From contig CBFHQM010000002.1 in the NCBI GenBank assembly GCA_965657965.1, forward strand, positions 124,001 to 188,000: a DNA stretch of 64,000 nucleotides, given 5' to 3'. A program made the translations under genes and the position numbers. The notes under the pieces were generated by a model, which was not told the DNA's origin, did no database searches, and worked only from the letters and a program-made list of their open reading frames with translations. Shown in pieces: positions 43,049-51,277 of this stretch. Positions within the stretch are counted from its first letter, which is position 1, and the number at the start of each line of letters is the position of its first letter. This DNA comes from UBA8752 sp965657965 (GTDB taxonomy: Bacteria; Bacteroidota; Bacteroidia; Flavobacteriales_D; Sanyastnellaceae).

Positions 43049-44200
43049 TCAAACGGCCAACGTGTGGCTCTTTTTTGAAAGTGCCGAACGGCGCATGGAA
43101 AATCGCGTCAAGTCTACATCGGTCGACTGGCTCATGGCCAATTGTGCCAGAAGTCGCCCAACCAACGGACCGAATTTGAATCCGTGCCCACTGAATCCCG
43201 CGCCAACAATCATGCCGTCGGCAGTCCGGTCAAGAATAAAATCCCTATCCGCGGTTCCACTGTAGAAGCACACGTGCTCCCATGCCACATCTGCTTGCGC
43301 CAATTCGGGCAAGTGAGCTGCGAGGAAAGCCCGAGCATCGGACCGAAAAGAGGAAGTGACCTTGCGGTCATCTCCATCTGGGTGGCCCGGAGGCCCAGGG
43401 TGATGGTTCGCCACTTTAATTCGCCCGTCTTTGACTGTGGGAATGGCATAAAAACCACTGCCCAAATCACTAAAAACGGGAAGGTTCATCAGTCGATCTC
43501 CCAGAGCCTGCGCGTCGAAATACACCAGTTGCTGGCGCGTGACCTCCATTGGGACATTCAACCACCGTTGTGTCCATGCCCCTGAAGTCAGCACCACGGC
43601 ATCGAATGGGTGCACCCCCTCGGCGCAACGAACCGAATTGGCTGTAACCTCCATGGCCTCGCCACGTCTTTTGACTTGTGCTTGTGCAAGCCATCCCGCC
43701 ATCCCTTGCAAGACCACTTGAGGATCCAAAACGCCCCCCAATCGGTCGACTGTCGCTCGGTTCGCCCGAAACCCAGGCCACTCTTGGCTGACTGCTTTTG
43801 CGCCCAAACGGTCCGCCCTGAGCCCCAGATTTCGCATGGTCCTCCAACTTTCGAACGCATGCTGATCGGCCTCGATCCGTTCAACCAAGAGCTTCCCCGT
43901 TGGATGCAACAAAGGCCGCCCTAGGCGTACAGACCACTCCGACCAAAGTCTTCGACTTCGAACCGCCATGTTCACCAGCCCTTCGTCTTGGCCATAATGC
44001 ACGCGAAAGCTGCGGCCCGTGTCCACCGAAGCGCCCGGTCCTGTGCCCATAGGGTGCGGATCGTACAAGGTCACACTTGCGCCCATCATTCGAAGATGTG
44101 CCGCGGTAAATGCGCCCATCACGCCACCGCCAACCACGGCTACATGTCGGCCTCCGCCTCCCTTTGGAACGGCCCTAAATGGTGATGCTAATCCGGTCAT
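43049..44200 (-). CDS. FAD-dependent oxidoreductase, monomeric sarcosine oxidase-like
   Basis: 383 residues. N-terminal dinucleotide-binding motif VAVVGGGVMGAFTAAHL (about 20-36). The covalent-flavin Cys of sarcosine oxidase-type enzymes is C311 in VCFYSGTADRDFILDR, and GAGFSGHGFKFGPLVG is the C-terminal FAD motif. The family oxidises N-methylated or secondary amino acids and releases hydrogen peroxide. The start overlaps the ATP-grasp gene stop by 4 nt, so the two enzymes probably act in one pathway. No known operon of this composition comes to mind. Confidence 0.88.
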   Translation of the reverse strand: MTGLASPFRAVPKGGGGRHVAVVGGGVMGAFTAAHLRMMGASVTLYDPHPMGTGPGASVDTGRSFRVHYGQDEGLVNMAVRSRRLWSEWSVRLGRPLLHPTGKLLVERIEADQHAFESWRTMRNLGLRADRLGAKAVSQEWPGFRANRATVDRLGGVLDPQVVLQGMAGWLAQAQVKRRGEAMEVTANSVRCAEGVHPFDAVVLTSGAWTQRWLNVPMEVTRQQLVYFDAQALGDRLMNLPVFSDLGSGFYAIPTVKDGRIKVANHHPGPPGHPDGDDRKVTSSFRSDARAFLAAHLPELAQADVAWEHVCFYSGTADRDFILDRTADGMIVGAGFSGHGFKFGPLVGRLLAQLAMSQSTDVDLTRFSMRRSALSKKSHTLAV

Positions 44201-45195
44201 GACTGCGCTGATTCTTTGTGAGAGACCACGGGCAACTTGGCCAATTCCGCACCGAGAAATTCGGCAATGGCCCGCATGCCTTGTCGGGCATTTCCCGCTG
44301 CAGCTTCCGCCTTCTCATTGTAATTGGTGTTGATGTTGATGTCGTAGAAATGCAATTGTCCTTGGGCATTCGCTGCCGCCTCCATCGCCGCCACTTCCAT
44401 GCCGACATCGCTCAAAAAAGCCTGACAGCGCTCGCGTTCTTCGGGATGGTGATCATCGAGTATCTCAAAACGACTCCGACCGTCTGCCGGACAAAACGAC
44501 GACCCCACCTGACAAGCGTCCGAGGGGCACAACTCAAACCCTCCACCCGCATCAATGGAAACCGTGTAATAATGCTCACCTCCAATGAATTCCAGACGCA
44601 ACACACGGCCTTCGGCTGGCTGGATGTACTCCTGTAGGACCACGGTTCCATCGAGTGTATATGACTCAAAATCCTGAGCCAACAACTCCAGTTCTTGGGC
44701 ATTTCGGACAAGCGTCACACCCGTTCCCTTTCCACCCCGATTCGGCTTAACGATAAAAGGTCGATCCCAACGCGTTGCCGCAGAGCGAAGGGCTTGCACC
44801 CCTGTGGCCGCCACCGTATGCGGAGTTAAAAGGCCATGGTCGCGAAGGGCAATCACCTGCTCCACTTTGCTCACTTCAAGTGCAGTCGCCCTGCGGTTGT
44901 TCACCACCTTACGGCCATGTGCTTCTAACCAAGCCATGACACCGCGGGTGGCCTCCCACGCATAACGATGATCCCGTGTATGGCTGCTGGCACTCATCCG
45001 ATTGTAGAAGACCCCTTCTGGCGGAATGGAGGACAGGTCCAACTCGACGTCGTCCAGAAACCACTCGTGAAACGGAACACCGAGTGCGTCGAGGTGCCGA
45101 CGAAGTGGCTCTACCCAAGTTCCATTTTCGTGAAGTATGTGAACAGCTGGAGATGTAGAGCGAGCGGAGGAGAGAAGGGCAATCGGAGAAATCAT
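44197..45195 (-). CDS. ATP-grasp ligase (RimK/glutathione synthetase-like)
   Basis: 332 residues from the ATG at 45195. The ATP-grasp fold is seen in RPFIVKPNRGGKGTGVTLV (ATP-binding Lys and Gly loop), VVLQEYIQPAEGRVLRLEFIGG, and a C-terminal metal/ATP motif HFYDININTNYNEKAEAAAG. Such enzymes join a carboxylate to an amine through an acylphosphate. The two substrates cannot be told. It is preceded by a Cys-rich mini-ORF and a terminator (45216-45347) and overlaps the sarcosine-oxidase-like gene, giving a two-enzyme operon. A CATTTTTG element (45199-45206), one change from a -7 box and 3 nt before the ATG, could be a second promoter. Confidence 0.85.
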   Translation of the reverse strand: MISPIALLSSARSTSPAVHILHENGTWVEPLRRHLDALGVPFHEWFLDDVELDLSSIPPEGVFYNRMSASSHTRDHRYAWEATRGVMAWLEAHGRKVVNNRRATALEVSKVEQVIALRDHGLLTPHTVAATGVQALRSAATRWDRPFIVKPNRGGKGTGVTLVRNAQELELLAQDFESYTLDGTVVLQEYIQPAEGRVLRLEFIGGEHYYTVSIDAGGGFELCPSDACQVGSSFCPADGRSRFEILDDHHPEERERCQAFLSDVGMEVAAMEAAANAQGQLHFYDININTNYNEKAEAAAGNARQGMRAIAEFLGAELAKLPVVSHKESAQS

Positions 45196-45215
45196 GGTCA
45201 AAAATGTGAGGCAAT

Positions 45216-45239
45216 AAAAAACCCGGCTTTGGGGCCGGG
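45216..45239 (-). terminator. Intrinsic terminator between the Cys-rich mini-ORF and the ATP-grasp gene
   Basis: On the minus strand CCCGGC (45239-45234), loop CCCAAA, GCCGGG (45227-45222), then six T. Perfect 6-bp GC stem plus U-tract, 27 nt after the mini-ORF stop and 20 nt before the ligase ATG. It is placed like a transcription attenuator. Confidence 0.8.
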
Positions 45240-45266
45240 CGCTTCTGTCTTGAAAGGAAAATGGAA

Positions 45267-45347
45267 TTAGAAGTCCATCGAGCATGACAGCACCGGGCCG
45301 GAAAACTCCGGACAACAGATGCAACAACATGTCTCAATCATGAACAT
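45267..45347 (-). CDS. Cys-rich 26-residue peptide, putative attenuation leader
   Basis: ATG at 45347, TAA at 45269-45267, too short for routine gene calling. Residues 7-12 are CCCICC (codons at 45329-45312), with a sixth Cys at 22. An exact TATCTTTG box ends 4 nt before the ATG, the same geometry as at recognised genes here, so the ORF is likely to be at the very 5' end of a transcript. An intrinsic terminator follows, then the ATP-grasp ligase gene. The layout matches amino-acid leader peptides; polycysteine leaders that sense cysteine are known from mycobacteria. A free-standing peptide gene is the alternative. Confidence 0.55.
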   Translation of the reverse strand: MFMIETCCCICCPEFSGPVLSCSMDF

Positions 45348-45351
45348 GACA

Positions 45352-45359
45352 CAAAGATA
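45352..45359 (-). promoter_or_regulatory. -7 box (TATCTTTG) for the Cys-rich leader
   Basis: Exact TAnnTTTG match on the minus strand, 4 nt before the ATG at 45347, in the AT-rich gap after priA (stop at 45394). Confidence 0.65.
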
Positions 45360-45393
45360 CAGATTAATCACTACGAAAAAAACTTTCAACCCA

Positions 45394-47841
45394 TTAATAT
45401 GGGTCTACATCAATAATTACACGGATTGCCTTGTACGTATCCACCTGTTTGAACGCCGCAATGTCCTCCAAAAGGGCAGCCTTTACAGCAGAGGGCGCCG
45501 CCTCCCGCTCCACCTTCAACAACAAGTTCCTTTGGTACACGTCATTCACACGTGCTATGGGCGGCTCTTCCGGCCCCACCACTCGTCCGCCAAATCGACT
45601 GCGCAACCGGCCTGCCAAGGCAGCAGCTCCAGATCGAACCAAATGAGGATCGCGGTGCTTGAGCACCAAACGAACCAAACGCACCACGGGAGGATAGCCA
45701 AAGGCCTCTCGCTCTTGCATCTCCGCTTTGGACATCGAAATGGCATCGTGACGGACCACGTGATCAAATACCCAATGTTCTGGATCAAAGGTTTGAATCA
45801 AAACTCGCCCTTGTTCGGCTCGCCGCCCTGCACGACCCGCGACTTGTGTTAAAAGTTGAAAGGTCCGCTCCAACGCCCTAAAATCTGGATAGTGGAGCAT
45901 CCTGTCGGCTTGTAGAATGCCCACAAGTCCCACCTTCTCGAAGTCCAGCCCTTTGGTCACCATTTGGGTCCCCACCAACACCTGCACCTTGCCTGACTCA
46001 AAATCGCGAATGATCCGTTCATGCCCGGTTCGGGTCCTTGTGGTGTCCAGGTCCATTCGCGCGGTGGATATGCCCTCAAAGTGCGCGGCAATTTCCTCTT
46101 CAATTCGCTCGGTCCCGAGTCCCTTGGCTTGAACCTCTTCGCTTCCACACCGAGGGCAGGTGGTCGGCTCCACCTCCCGATACCCGCAATAATGGCAATG
46201 CAAGTCCTTGAGGTATTTGTGGAGGGTCAAGGACACATCGCACCGGGCACATTCGGGCACCCATCCACACGTTCGACACTGTGTAACGGGCGCATATCCC
46301 CTGCGATTCTGGAACAGAATGGCTTGCTTTCCTTCTTCCAGCGTTTCGGCCAAAGCATCCAGCAGCGTCTTCGAAAAATGCCCCTCCATTGCGCGCTGTT
46401 TGTGGGCCTTCCTGAGGTCCACCAATTCAACCACCGGTAAAGAAGTTCCACCAAAGCGCTCTGAGAGCTCTACGCGAACCGCCTTGCCTGAATCCACAGC
46501 CCATCGCGACTCCAAGGATGGCGTAGCAGACCCCAACAAAACCGGTGCATTGTGAATCTTCCCCAACACCGCTGTGGCATCGCGCGCTTGATACCTCGGC
46601 GCGGGATCCTGCTGCTTGTAACTCGAGTCGTGTTCCTCGTCCACCACGATCAAGCCCAAATCGCGAAAAGGCAGAAAAATGGCACTTCGCGCCCCCACAA
46701 AAAGACGTCCCCTCCCCTGCTCTTGGGCGACCCGTCGGTACGTTGTCGTGCGCTCTCTTGGCGTAAACCGACTGTGATACACTTCCAATCGTTGGCCAAA
46801 GAACCGCCGTAAACGAACAATCAGTTGCGTGGTCAGCGCGATTTCCGGAACCAAAAACAAGGCGTCTTTGCCCGAAGCCAAAACCGACTCAATCAGGTGT
46901 GTGTAGACCTCGGTCTTGCCCGAACCAGTGACCCCCTCCAACAACACAATGCCCGATTCTGACAATCCCTTTTGAATGGCGGTCTTGGCGGTCTCTTGCG
47001 ACGGGCTCAATTCCGCCAACTTCATGGGCAAATCATTGACCCCCATTGCCCAAGGGTCTTGATTGAATTTAAACACCAACCCCTTTTCCACCAGCTTTCG
47101 AAACAGCCCGGTGTCGACACCTTCTCTTTGGGTCAACTCTGAGAGGGGAACACCAGACCGACATTGGTCATGGGACAACAGCGCCATCATGGCCCTCGAC
47201 TGCGAAGGAGCCCGGGCATCCAATCTGTCCAATTGCTCTTCGAGCCATCCTTCATCCTGGGAAGCGCGCTCCGACAGACGAACGACGGCCACCACCTTTC
47301 TGCCGGGGCCGCTCCTCATCTCTTCCGATGAATGCACCCATCCTGTCTCTACCAAAGGACGCAGAACCTGAGCCGGATCTTGAATGCCGAGCACATCTCC
47401 AACGTCCCGAAAGGTCATCCCCCCCCTCAATCTCAACGCCTCCACCACTTGAAACTCTCGGTCGTTCAGTTGCGTCTCATCGAGTTCTTCTGCCTCTGGG
47501 CCCAATTGAAGTTTGGTTTCACTCGCCAATCGCATTCCGGAAGGCAAGGCTGCAAGCGCCACCTCGCCCGGACCACAGCAATAATGACTGGACATCCAAT
47601 CCCAGAATTTCAACGTCTCTATGGACAGCAAGGGTGTGGTGTCCAATAGCGAGACAAATGGCAAAGTGGCGTGCTCAGGTTTTCGCTCGTGCACCTCGCG
47701 TACCACAGCCGTATGCAGACGCTTCCCCCGCAGGGGCACAATCACCCGACACCCCACTTTGACACGTGTTCCTACCTCTTCGGGAACCGCATAAGTAAGC
47801 AAACCAGGCAAGGCCAACGGAAGAATAACATCCACGAACAT
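45394..47841 (-). CDS. priA: Primosomal protein N' (replication restart helicase PriA)
   Basis: 815 residues from the ATG at 47841, chosen because MFVDVILPLALPGLLTYAVP is the usual PriA N-terminus and TACTTTCG lies 8 nt upstream. Helicase motifs: LLEGVTGSGKTEVYTHLI (Walker A), LIVVDEEHDSSYKQQDPAPRY (DEEH box), GSATPSLES. The zinc-binding region has paired Cys motifs (CRTCGWVPECARCD, CHYCG, CPRCG). It reloads the replisome at stalled forks. It is likely a single-gene unit. Confidence 0.95.
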   Translation of the reverse strand: MFVDVILPLALPGLLTYAVPEEVGTRVKVGCRVIVPLRGKRLHTAVVREVHERKPEHATLPFVSLLDTTPLLSIETLKFWDWMSSHYCCGPGEVALAALPSGMRLASETKLQLGPEAEELDETQLNDREFQVVEALRLRGGMTFRDVGDVLGIQDPAQVLRPLVETGWVHSSEEMRSGPGRKVVAVVRLSERASQDEGWLEEQLDRLDARAPSQSRAMMALLSHDQCRSGVPLSELTQREGVDTGLFRKLVEKGLVFKFNQDPWAMGVNDLPMKLAELSPSQETAKTAIQKGLSESGIVLLEGVTGSGKTEVYTHLIESVLASGKDALFLVPEIALTTQLIVRLRRFFGQRLEVYHSRFTPRERTTTYRRVAQEQGRGRLFVGARSAIFLPFRDLGLIVVDEEHDSSYKQQDPAPRYQARDATAVLGKIHNAPVLLGSATPSLESRWAVDSGKAVRVELSERFGGTSLPVVELVDLRKAHKQRAMEGHFSKTLLDALAETLEEGKQAILFQNRRGYAPVTQCRTCGWVPECARCDVSLTLHKYLKDLHCHYCGYREVEPTTCPRCGSEEVQAKGLGTERIEEEIAAHFEGISTARMDLDTTRTRTGHERIIRDFESGKVQVLVGTQMVTKGLDFEKVGLVGILQADRMLHYPDFRALERTFQLLTQVAGRAGRRAEQGRVLIQTFDPEHWVFDHVVRHDAISMSKAEMQEREAFGYPPVVRLVRLVLKHRDPHLVRSGAAALAGRLRSRFGGRVVGPEEPPIARVNDVYQRNLLLKVEREAAPSAVKAALLEDIAAFKQVDTYKAIRVIIDVDPY

Positions 47842-47849
47842 CTCGACAA

Positions 47850-47857
47850 CGAAAGTA
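47850..47857 (-). promoter_or_regulatory. -7 box (TACTTTCG) for priA
   Basis: Minus-strand TACTTTCG, 8 nt before the ATG at 47841. Confidence 0.45.
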
Positions 47858-47930
47858 CCCGTTCCGATGGGGTTGTGACGAACATTCACAATGACATGAA
47901 CCACAATGGTACATTGGTGGTTTTCTCATC

Positions 47931-48401
47931 ATGCATCATCTGAACATTGGCGACCCCGCCCCCGCTTTTGAAGCGTTGGACCAAAACGACAAGCCGCATC
48001 GACTCGAAGATTACAAAGGGCACAAGCTCGCCCTTTACTTCTATCCAAAAGACAACACCCCCGGATGCAACAACCAAGCCTGCAGCTTAAGGGATGGGAT
48101 GGCACAATTGGAATCCAGCAACATCAAAGTGCTCGGCGTGAGCATCAACCACGCCCAATCACACTTGAAATTCATCAGCAAGTTTGAATTGCCTTTTGAC
48201 CTTTTGGTCGACGAGGATCATGCACTGCAAGACCTTTATGGGGTCTGGGGGCTCAAGAAATTCATGGGACGCGAATACGACGGAACCCACCGCACCACAT
48301 TTTGCATCGACGAAGAGGGCAACATTACCGCCATCATCAGAAAACCCAAGGTAAAAGCGCATGCCGAAGAGGTTTTGGCGGCTTTCGTTGGCGAAAGTTG
48401 A
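47931..48401 (+). CDS. bcp: Thioredoxin-dependent thiol peroxidase (BCP/PrxQ)
   Basis: 156 residues. Peroxiredoxin with the peroxidatic Cys46 in YPKDNTPGCNNQAC and the resolving Cys51 five residues later, the PrxQ alpha-helical arrangement. It reduces hydrogen peroxide and alkyl hydroperoxides in the cytosol using thioredoxin. recA follows after 88 bp, with a separate promoter box. It sits in the same window as BshC, another thiol-redox gene, but not in one operon. Confidence 0.95.
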   Translation: MHHLNIGDPAPAFEALDQNDKPHRLEDYKGHKLALYFYPKDNTPGCNNQACSLRDGMAQLESSNIKVLGVSINHAQSHLKFISKFELPFDLLVDEDHALQDLYGVWGLKKFMGREYDGTHRTTFCIDEEGNITAIIRKPKVKAHAEEVLAAFVGES

Positions 48402-48403
48402 CC

Positions 48404-48447
48404 CTCCGTGTACAAAAACACGTCACAACGTAAATCCCTTACGGAGC
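48404..48447 (+). other. Alternative hairpins between bcp and recA
   Basis: CGTGT-ACAAAA-ACACG (48407-48422) and CGTAA-ATCCC-TTACG (48429-48443) can form, or an outer CTCCGT/ACGGAG pairing can enclose both. It lies upstream of the recA -7 box, so it may end the bcp transcript. No U-tract follows. Confidence 0.3.
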
Positions 48448-48455
48448 GGAGCTTC

Positions 48456-48462
48456 TACTTTG
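48456..48462 (+). promoter_or_regulatory. -7 box (TACTTTG) for recA
   Basis: TACTTTG, 27 nt before the recA ATG. I see no LexA-like palindrome near it. Confidence 0.4.
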
Positions 48463-48489
48463 CTCTCGCTTCACTCGAAATAGACAGAC

Positions 48490-49521
48490 ATGGCTGCAGA
48501 CAACAAGGATAAAATGAAAGCACTCCAACTCACGTTGGATCGCATTGACAAAACGTACGGCAAAGGAACCGTCATGAAGCTCGGAGACGAGGCTGTTGAG
48601 CGCATCGACTCCATCTCCTCTGGCTCTTTGAACTTAGACATCGCCCTGGGCATCGGTGGTTTTCCACGTGGCCGAGTCGTTGAAATTTATGGCCCGGAGA
48701 GTTCAGGTAAAACCACCTTGGCTACCCACGCCATCGCCGAAGCTCAGAAAGCGGGTGGCATTTGTGCCTTCATTGACGCCGAACACGCGTTCGACAAGTA
48801 TTACGCAGAGAACCTCGGAGTGGACACCGAGAACCTCTTGATTTCGCAGCCCGACAATGGAGAACAAGCTCTGGAGATCGCCGACAACCTGATTCGATCC
48901 GGCGCCATCGATTTGATTGTCATTGACTCTGTCGCCGCATTGACGCCTCGGGCAGAGATCGAAGGTGAGATGGGAGACTCCTCAGTGGGACTTCAGGCCC
49001 GTTTGATGTCCAAGGCGCTGCGCAAGCTCACCTCCACCATCAACAAGACGGGATGCTGCTGCATCTTCATCAACCAGCTTCGCGAGAAGATTGGTGTCAT
49101 GTTTGGCAACCCCGAGACGACAACAGGTGGAAACGCACTCAAATTTTACTCTTCTGTGCGGGTCGATATCCGCCGGAGCAGCCAGATTAAGGACGGCGAT
49201 GTTGTCATGGGCAACCGCACCAAAGTGAAGATCGTCAAGAACAAAGTCGCACCTCCTTTCCGCCGTGCAGAGTTTGACATCATGTATGGAAAAGGCATCA
49301 GCCGAGTAGGCGAAGTCATTGACCTCGGTGTCGACCTCGGCATCATCAAAAAGTCGGGGTCTTGGTTCAGCTACGGAGAGACCCGCTTGGGACAAGGCCG
49401 CGATGCTGTCAAGAACTTGCTCTCGGACAACCCTGAACTCATGGAGGAGCTCGAAACAGGCATCAAGGCCAGTTTGGCTCCTGAAGTCGAGACCGAGGTC
49501 TTGGAGACAGAAGAGGCGTGA
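48490..49521 (+). CDS. recA: Recombinase RecA
   Basis: 343 residues, the normal length. Signatures: KALQLTLDRIDKTYGKGTVMKLGD at the N-terminus, Walker A GPESSGKTT (about 66-74), NLLISQPDNGEQALEI, IVIDSVAALTPRAEIEGEMGD, ALRKLTSTINKTGCCCIFINQLREKIGVMFGNPETTTGG. It promotes strand exchange in homologous repair and the SOS response. Three consecutive Cys in GCCCIF are slightly unusual. The stop overlaps the GTG start of the TPR lipoprotein gene. Confidence 0.98.
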   Translation: MAADNKDKMKALQLTLDRIDKTYGKGTVMKLGDEAVERIDSISSGSLNLDIALGIGGFPRGRVVEIYGPESSGKTTLATHAIAEAQKAGGICAFIDAEHAFDKYYAENLGVDTENLLISQPDNGEQALEIADNLIRSGAIDLIVIDSVAALTPRAEIEGEMGDSSVGLQARLMSKALRKLTSTINKTGCCCIFINQLREKIGVMFGNPETTTGGNALKFYSSVRVDIRRSSQIKDGDVVMGNRTKVKIVKNKVAPPFRRAEFDIMYGKGISRVGEVIDLGVDLGIIKKSGSWFSYGETRLGQGRDAVKNLLSDNPELMEELETGIKASLAPEVETEVLETEEA

Positions 49522-50549
49522 CCACATCAATCGGACGTCTCGCGGCCTTTGCCGCATTGATCATTTCATTGGGGGGGTGCGTCACACCGGCGCCCCCCTC
49601 AGATGAAGCCTCTGTTCCCGTTCAAGACTCGTTGGCCTGGCTAAGCGACCAAATTCTGGCCAACCCAGCAGAAGCAAACGGCTACATTGAGCGCGGCCGA
49701 TTCCAGCTGAGAGATGGAAATCGAAGTGCAGCCATGGAGGACTTCGCTTTGGCCATTAAAGCAGACTCTTCTCGATTGGACATTCGTCACCAACTGGGAC
49801 AAATGCGCTTTGACATCCAAGATTTCGAAGGCGCGGTTCGAGAATGGGAAGCCACATTGAATACGGATGCGGATCATGTCCCCGCACTCCTATCATTGGC
49901 CAAAGTCGATCTGCTCCTCCGCGCATACGACCCTGCGCTCACTAAAATCAACCAAGCGTTGCGCGTCGACGACAAACTGGATGAGGCCTACTTCTTAAAA
50001 GGACGCTTGTACCTCGAGACACGCGATACAGTGACTGCCGTGAGTTCATTCCAAACCGCCATTGAAGTCAACCCTACCCGATACGACGCCTTCATACAAT
50101 TGGGTCTTCTCTATGCATCTGCTCATGATGACCTGGCCCTCGAATACTTCAAGACAGCACGGGACATTCGGCCCAACAGTGTAGAAGCCTTGTATGATCA
50201 AGCCATATATCTTCAAGAGCACGGAAGTAACAAACCCGAGCGCTATCAGAACGCCTTGGACCTTTACGACCGCATTCTAAGCCTTGACGAAGCCAACGCG
50301 TCAGCCGCATTCAACAAGGGGTTTGTCTTTCTCGAGTACCTCAACCGATATGACAGCGCTGAATACTGGTTCAATGCAGCCATTATTCGGTTGCCATACT
50401 ACCACCAGGCGCATTACAATCGCGGACTTTGTCTAGAAAGTCAAGGCCAAACATCTGCCGCGCTCGCAGCGTACAATACGGCCTTGGACCTGGAACCAGG
50501 GTATACCCCAGCCGCAGTGGCCAAGGGACGCGTCCTTTCCAATCCATGA
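49518..50549 (+). CDS. TPR-repeat lipoprotein
   Basis: 343 residues, GTG start overlapping the recA stop. Lipoprotein signal with lipobox Cys21 (SLGGC). The rest is a run of about eight tetratricopeptide repeats, for example AEANGYIERGRFQLRDGNRSAAMEDFALAI and HYNRGLCLESQGQTSAALAAYNTALDLEPG. It is a periplasm- or surface-facing scaffold; partners are unknown. Coupling to recA is probably positional, not functional. A bidirectional terminator follows. Confidence 0.85.
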   Translation: MTTSIGRLAAFAALIISLGGCVTPAPPSDEASVPVQDSLAWLSDQILANPAEANGYIERGRFQLRDGNRSAAMEDFALAIKADSSRLDIRHQLGQMRFDIQDFEGAVREWEATLNTDADHVPALLSLAKVDLLLRAYDPALTKINQALRVDDKLDEAYFLKGRLYLETRDTVTAVSSFQTAIEVNPTRYDAFIQLGLLYASAHDDLALEYFKTARDIRPNSVEALYDQAIYLQEHGSNKPERYQNALDLYDRILSLDEANASAAFNKGFVFLEYLNRYDSAEYWFNAAIIRLPYYHQAHYNRGLCLESQGQTSAALAAYNTALDLEPGYTPAAVAKGRVLSNP

Positions 50550-50575
50550 CCTGCATTTCGAAAAATGAAGACATG

Positions 50576-50601
50576 AAAAAGCCGGCTTCTGCCGGCTTTT
50601 T
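50576..50601. terminator. Bidirectional intrinsic terminator
   Basis: AAAAAGCCGGC (50576-50586), loop TTCT, GCCGGCTTTTT (50591-50601): an 11-bp stem with A/T tracts on both sides. It lies between the convergent TPR gene (stop 50549) and rplT (stop 50622) and can end both transcripts. Confidence 0.85.
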
Positions 50602-50621
50602 CATTGGAGGTTACCAGGGAA

Positions 50622-50966
50622 TCACTTCACCTGGTCCACCACTGCCTTAAAGGCTTCAGGGTGGTTCAGCGCCAAATCAGCCAGCACCTTGCGGTTCAGC
50701 TCGATTCCAGCTTTGCTGCACTTGCCCATGAATTGAGAGTAACTCATGCCATGTTGGCGAGCTCCGGCGTTGATTCGTTGAATCCACAAGGAGCGAAATT
50801 GACGCTTCTTCAGCTTGCGGCCGACGTAAGCGTACTGGAGACCTTTCTCGACTGCGTTTTTCGCAACAGTCCAGACATTTTTGCGGGCACCGTAGTAGCC
50901 CTTTGCCATTTTCAAGATTTTCTTGCGGCGGGCACGGCTCGCGACGGCATTATTAGAACGAGGCAT
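50622..50966 (-). CDS. rplT: 50S ribosomal protein L20
   Basis: 114 residues, standard. MPRSNNAVASRARRKKILKMAKGYYGARKNVW is the L20 N-terminus and LWIQRINAGARQHGMSYSQFM the central signature. It binds 23S rRNA early in large-subunit assembly. It is the last gene of the thrS-infC-rpmI-rplT unit; in many bacteria L20 represses this operon through a leader structure, which I cannot identify here. Confidence 0.97.
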   Translation of the reverse strand: MPRSNNAVASRARRKKILKMAKGYYGARKNVWTVAKNAVEKGLQYAYVGRKLKKRQFRSLWIQRINAGARQHGMSYSQFMGKCSKAGIELNRKVLADLALNHPEAFKAVVDQVK

Positions 50967-51040
50967 TGTTTATCGGGTTTGGCGGACAGCGGCCCACACT
51001 GATGGGCACTTTGGGGCTGGACGCCGGTTTTGATTTGTTT

Positions 51041-51235
51041 TCAGATGCCCAATTGGGTCTTAATGTTCGGCGTATCCGACTTGTGAACCAATCCAGACTG
51101 CGTCAAGTTGCGCTTCTGTTTTGTGCTCTTCTTTGTCAGGATGTGCGACTTGAACGCGTGCTTGCGCTTCAACTTTCCCGTTCCGGTCACGGTGAAGCGC
51201 TTTTTCGCGCTGCTTTTGGTCTTCATCTTCGGCAT
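51041..51235 (-). CDS. rpmI: 50S ribosomal protein L35
   Basis: 64 residues. MPKMKTKSSAKKRFTVTGTGKLKRKHAFKSHILTKKSTKQKRNL matches L35 throughout. It lies between infC (42 bp upstream) and rplT (74 bp downstream), the conserved order. Confidence 0.97.
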   Translation of the reverse strand: MPKMKTKSSAKKRFTVTGTGKLKRKHAFKSHILTKKSTKQKRNLTQSGLVHKSDTPNIKTQLGI

Positions 51236-51277
51236 GTCGTCCGTATCTGGCGGTTCGGGTCTCCCCTCTCCAATTTT

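Noticed and set aside
45267..45347. Reading the Cys-rich mini-ORF as a graspetide-type RiPP precursor for the ATP-grasp enzyme
   Set aside because: Considered because a small peptide gene sits beside an ATP-grasp gene, but graspetide precursors use Thr/Ser/Lys and Asp/Glu cores and are longer; the terminator in between fits attenuation better. Not fully excluded.
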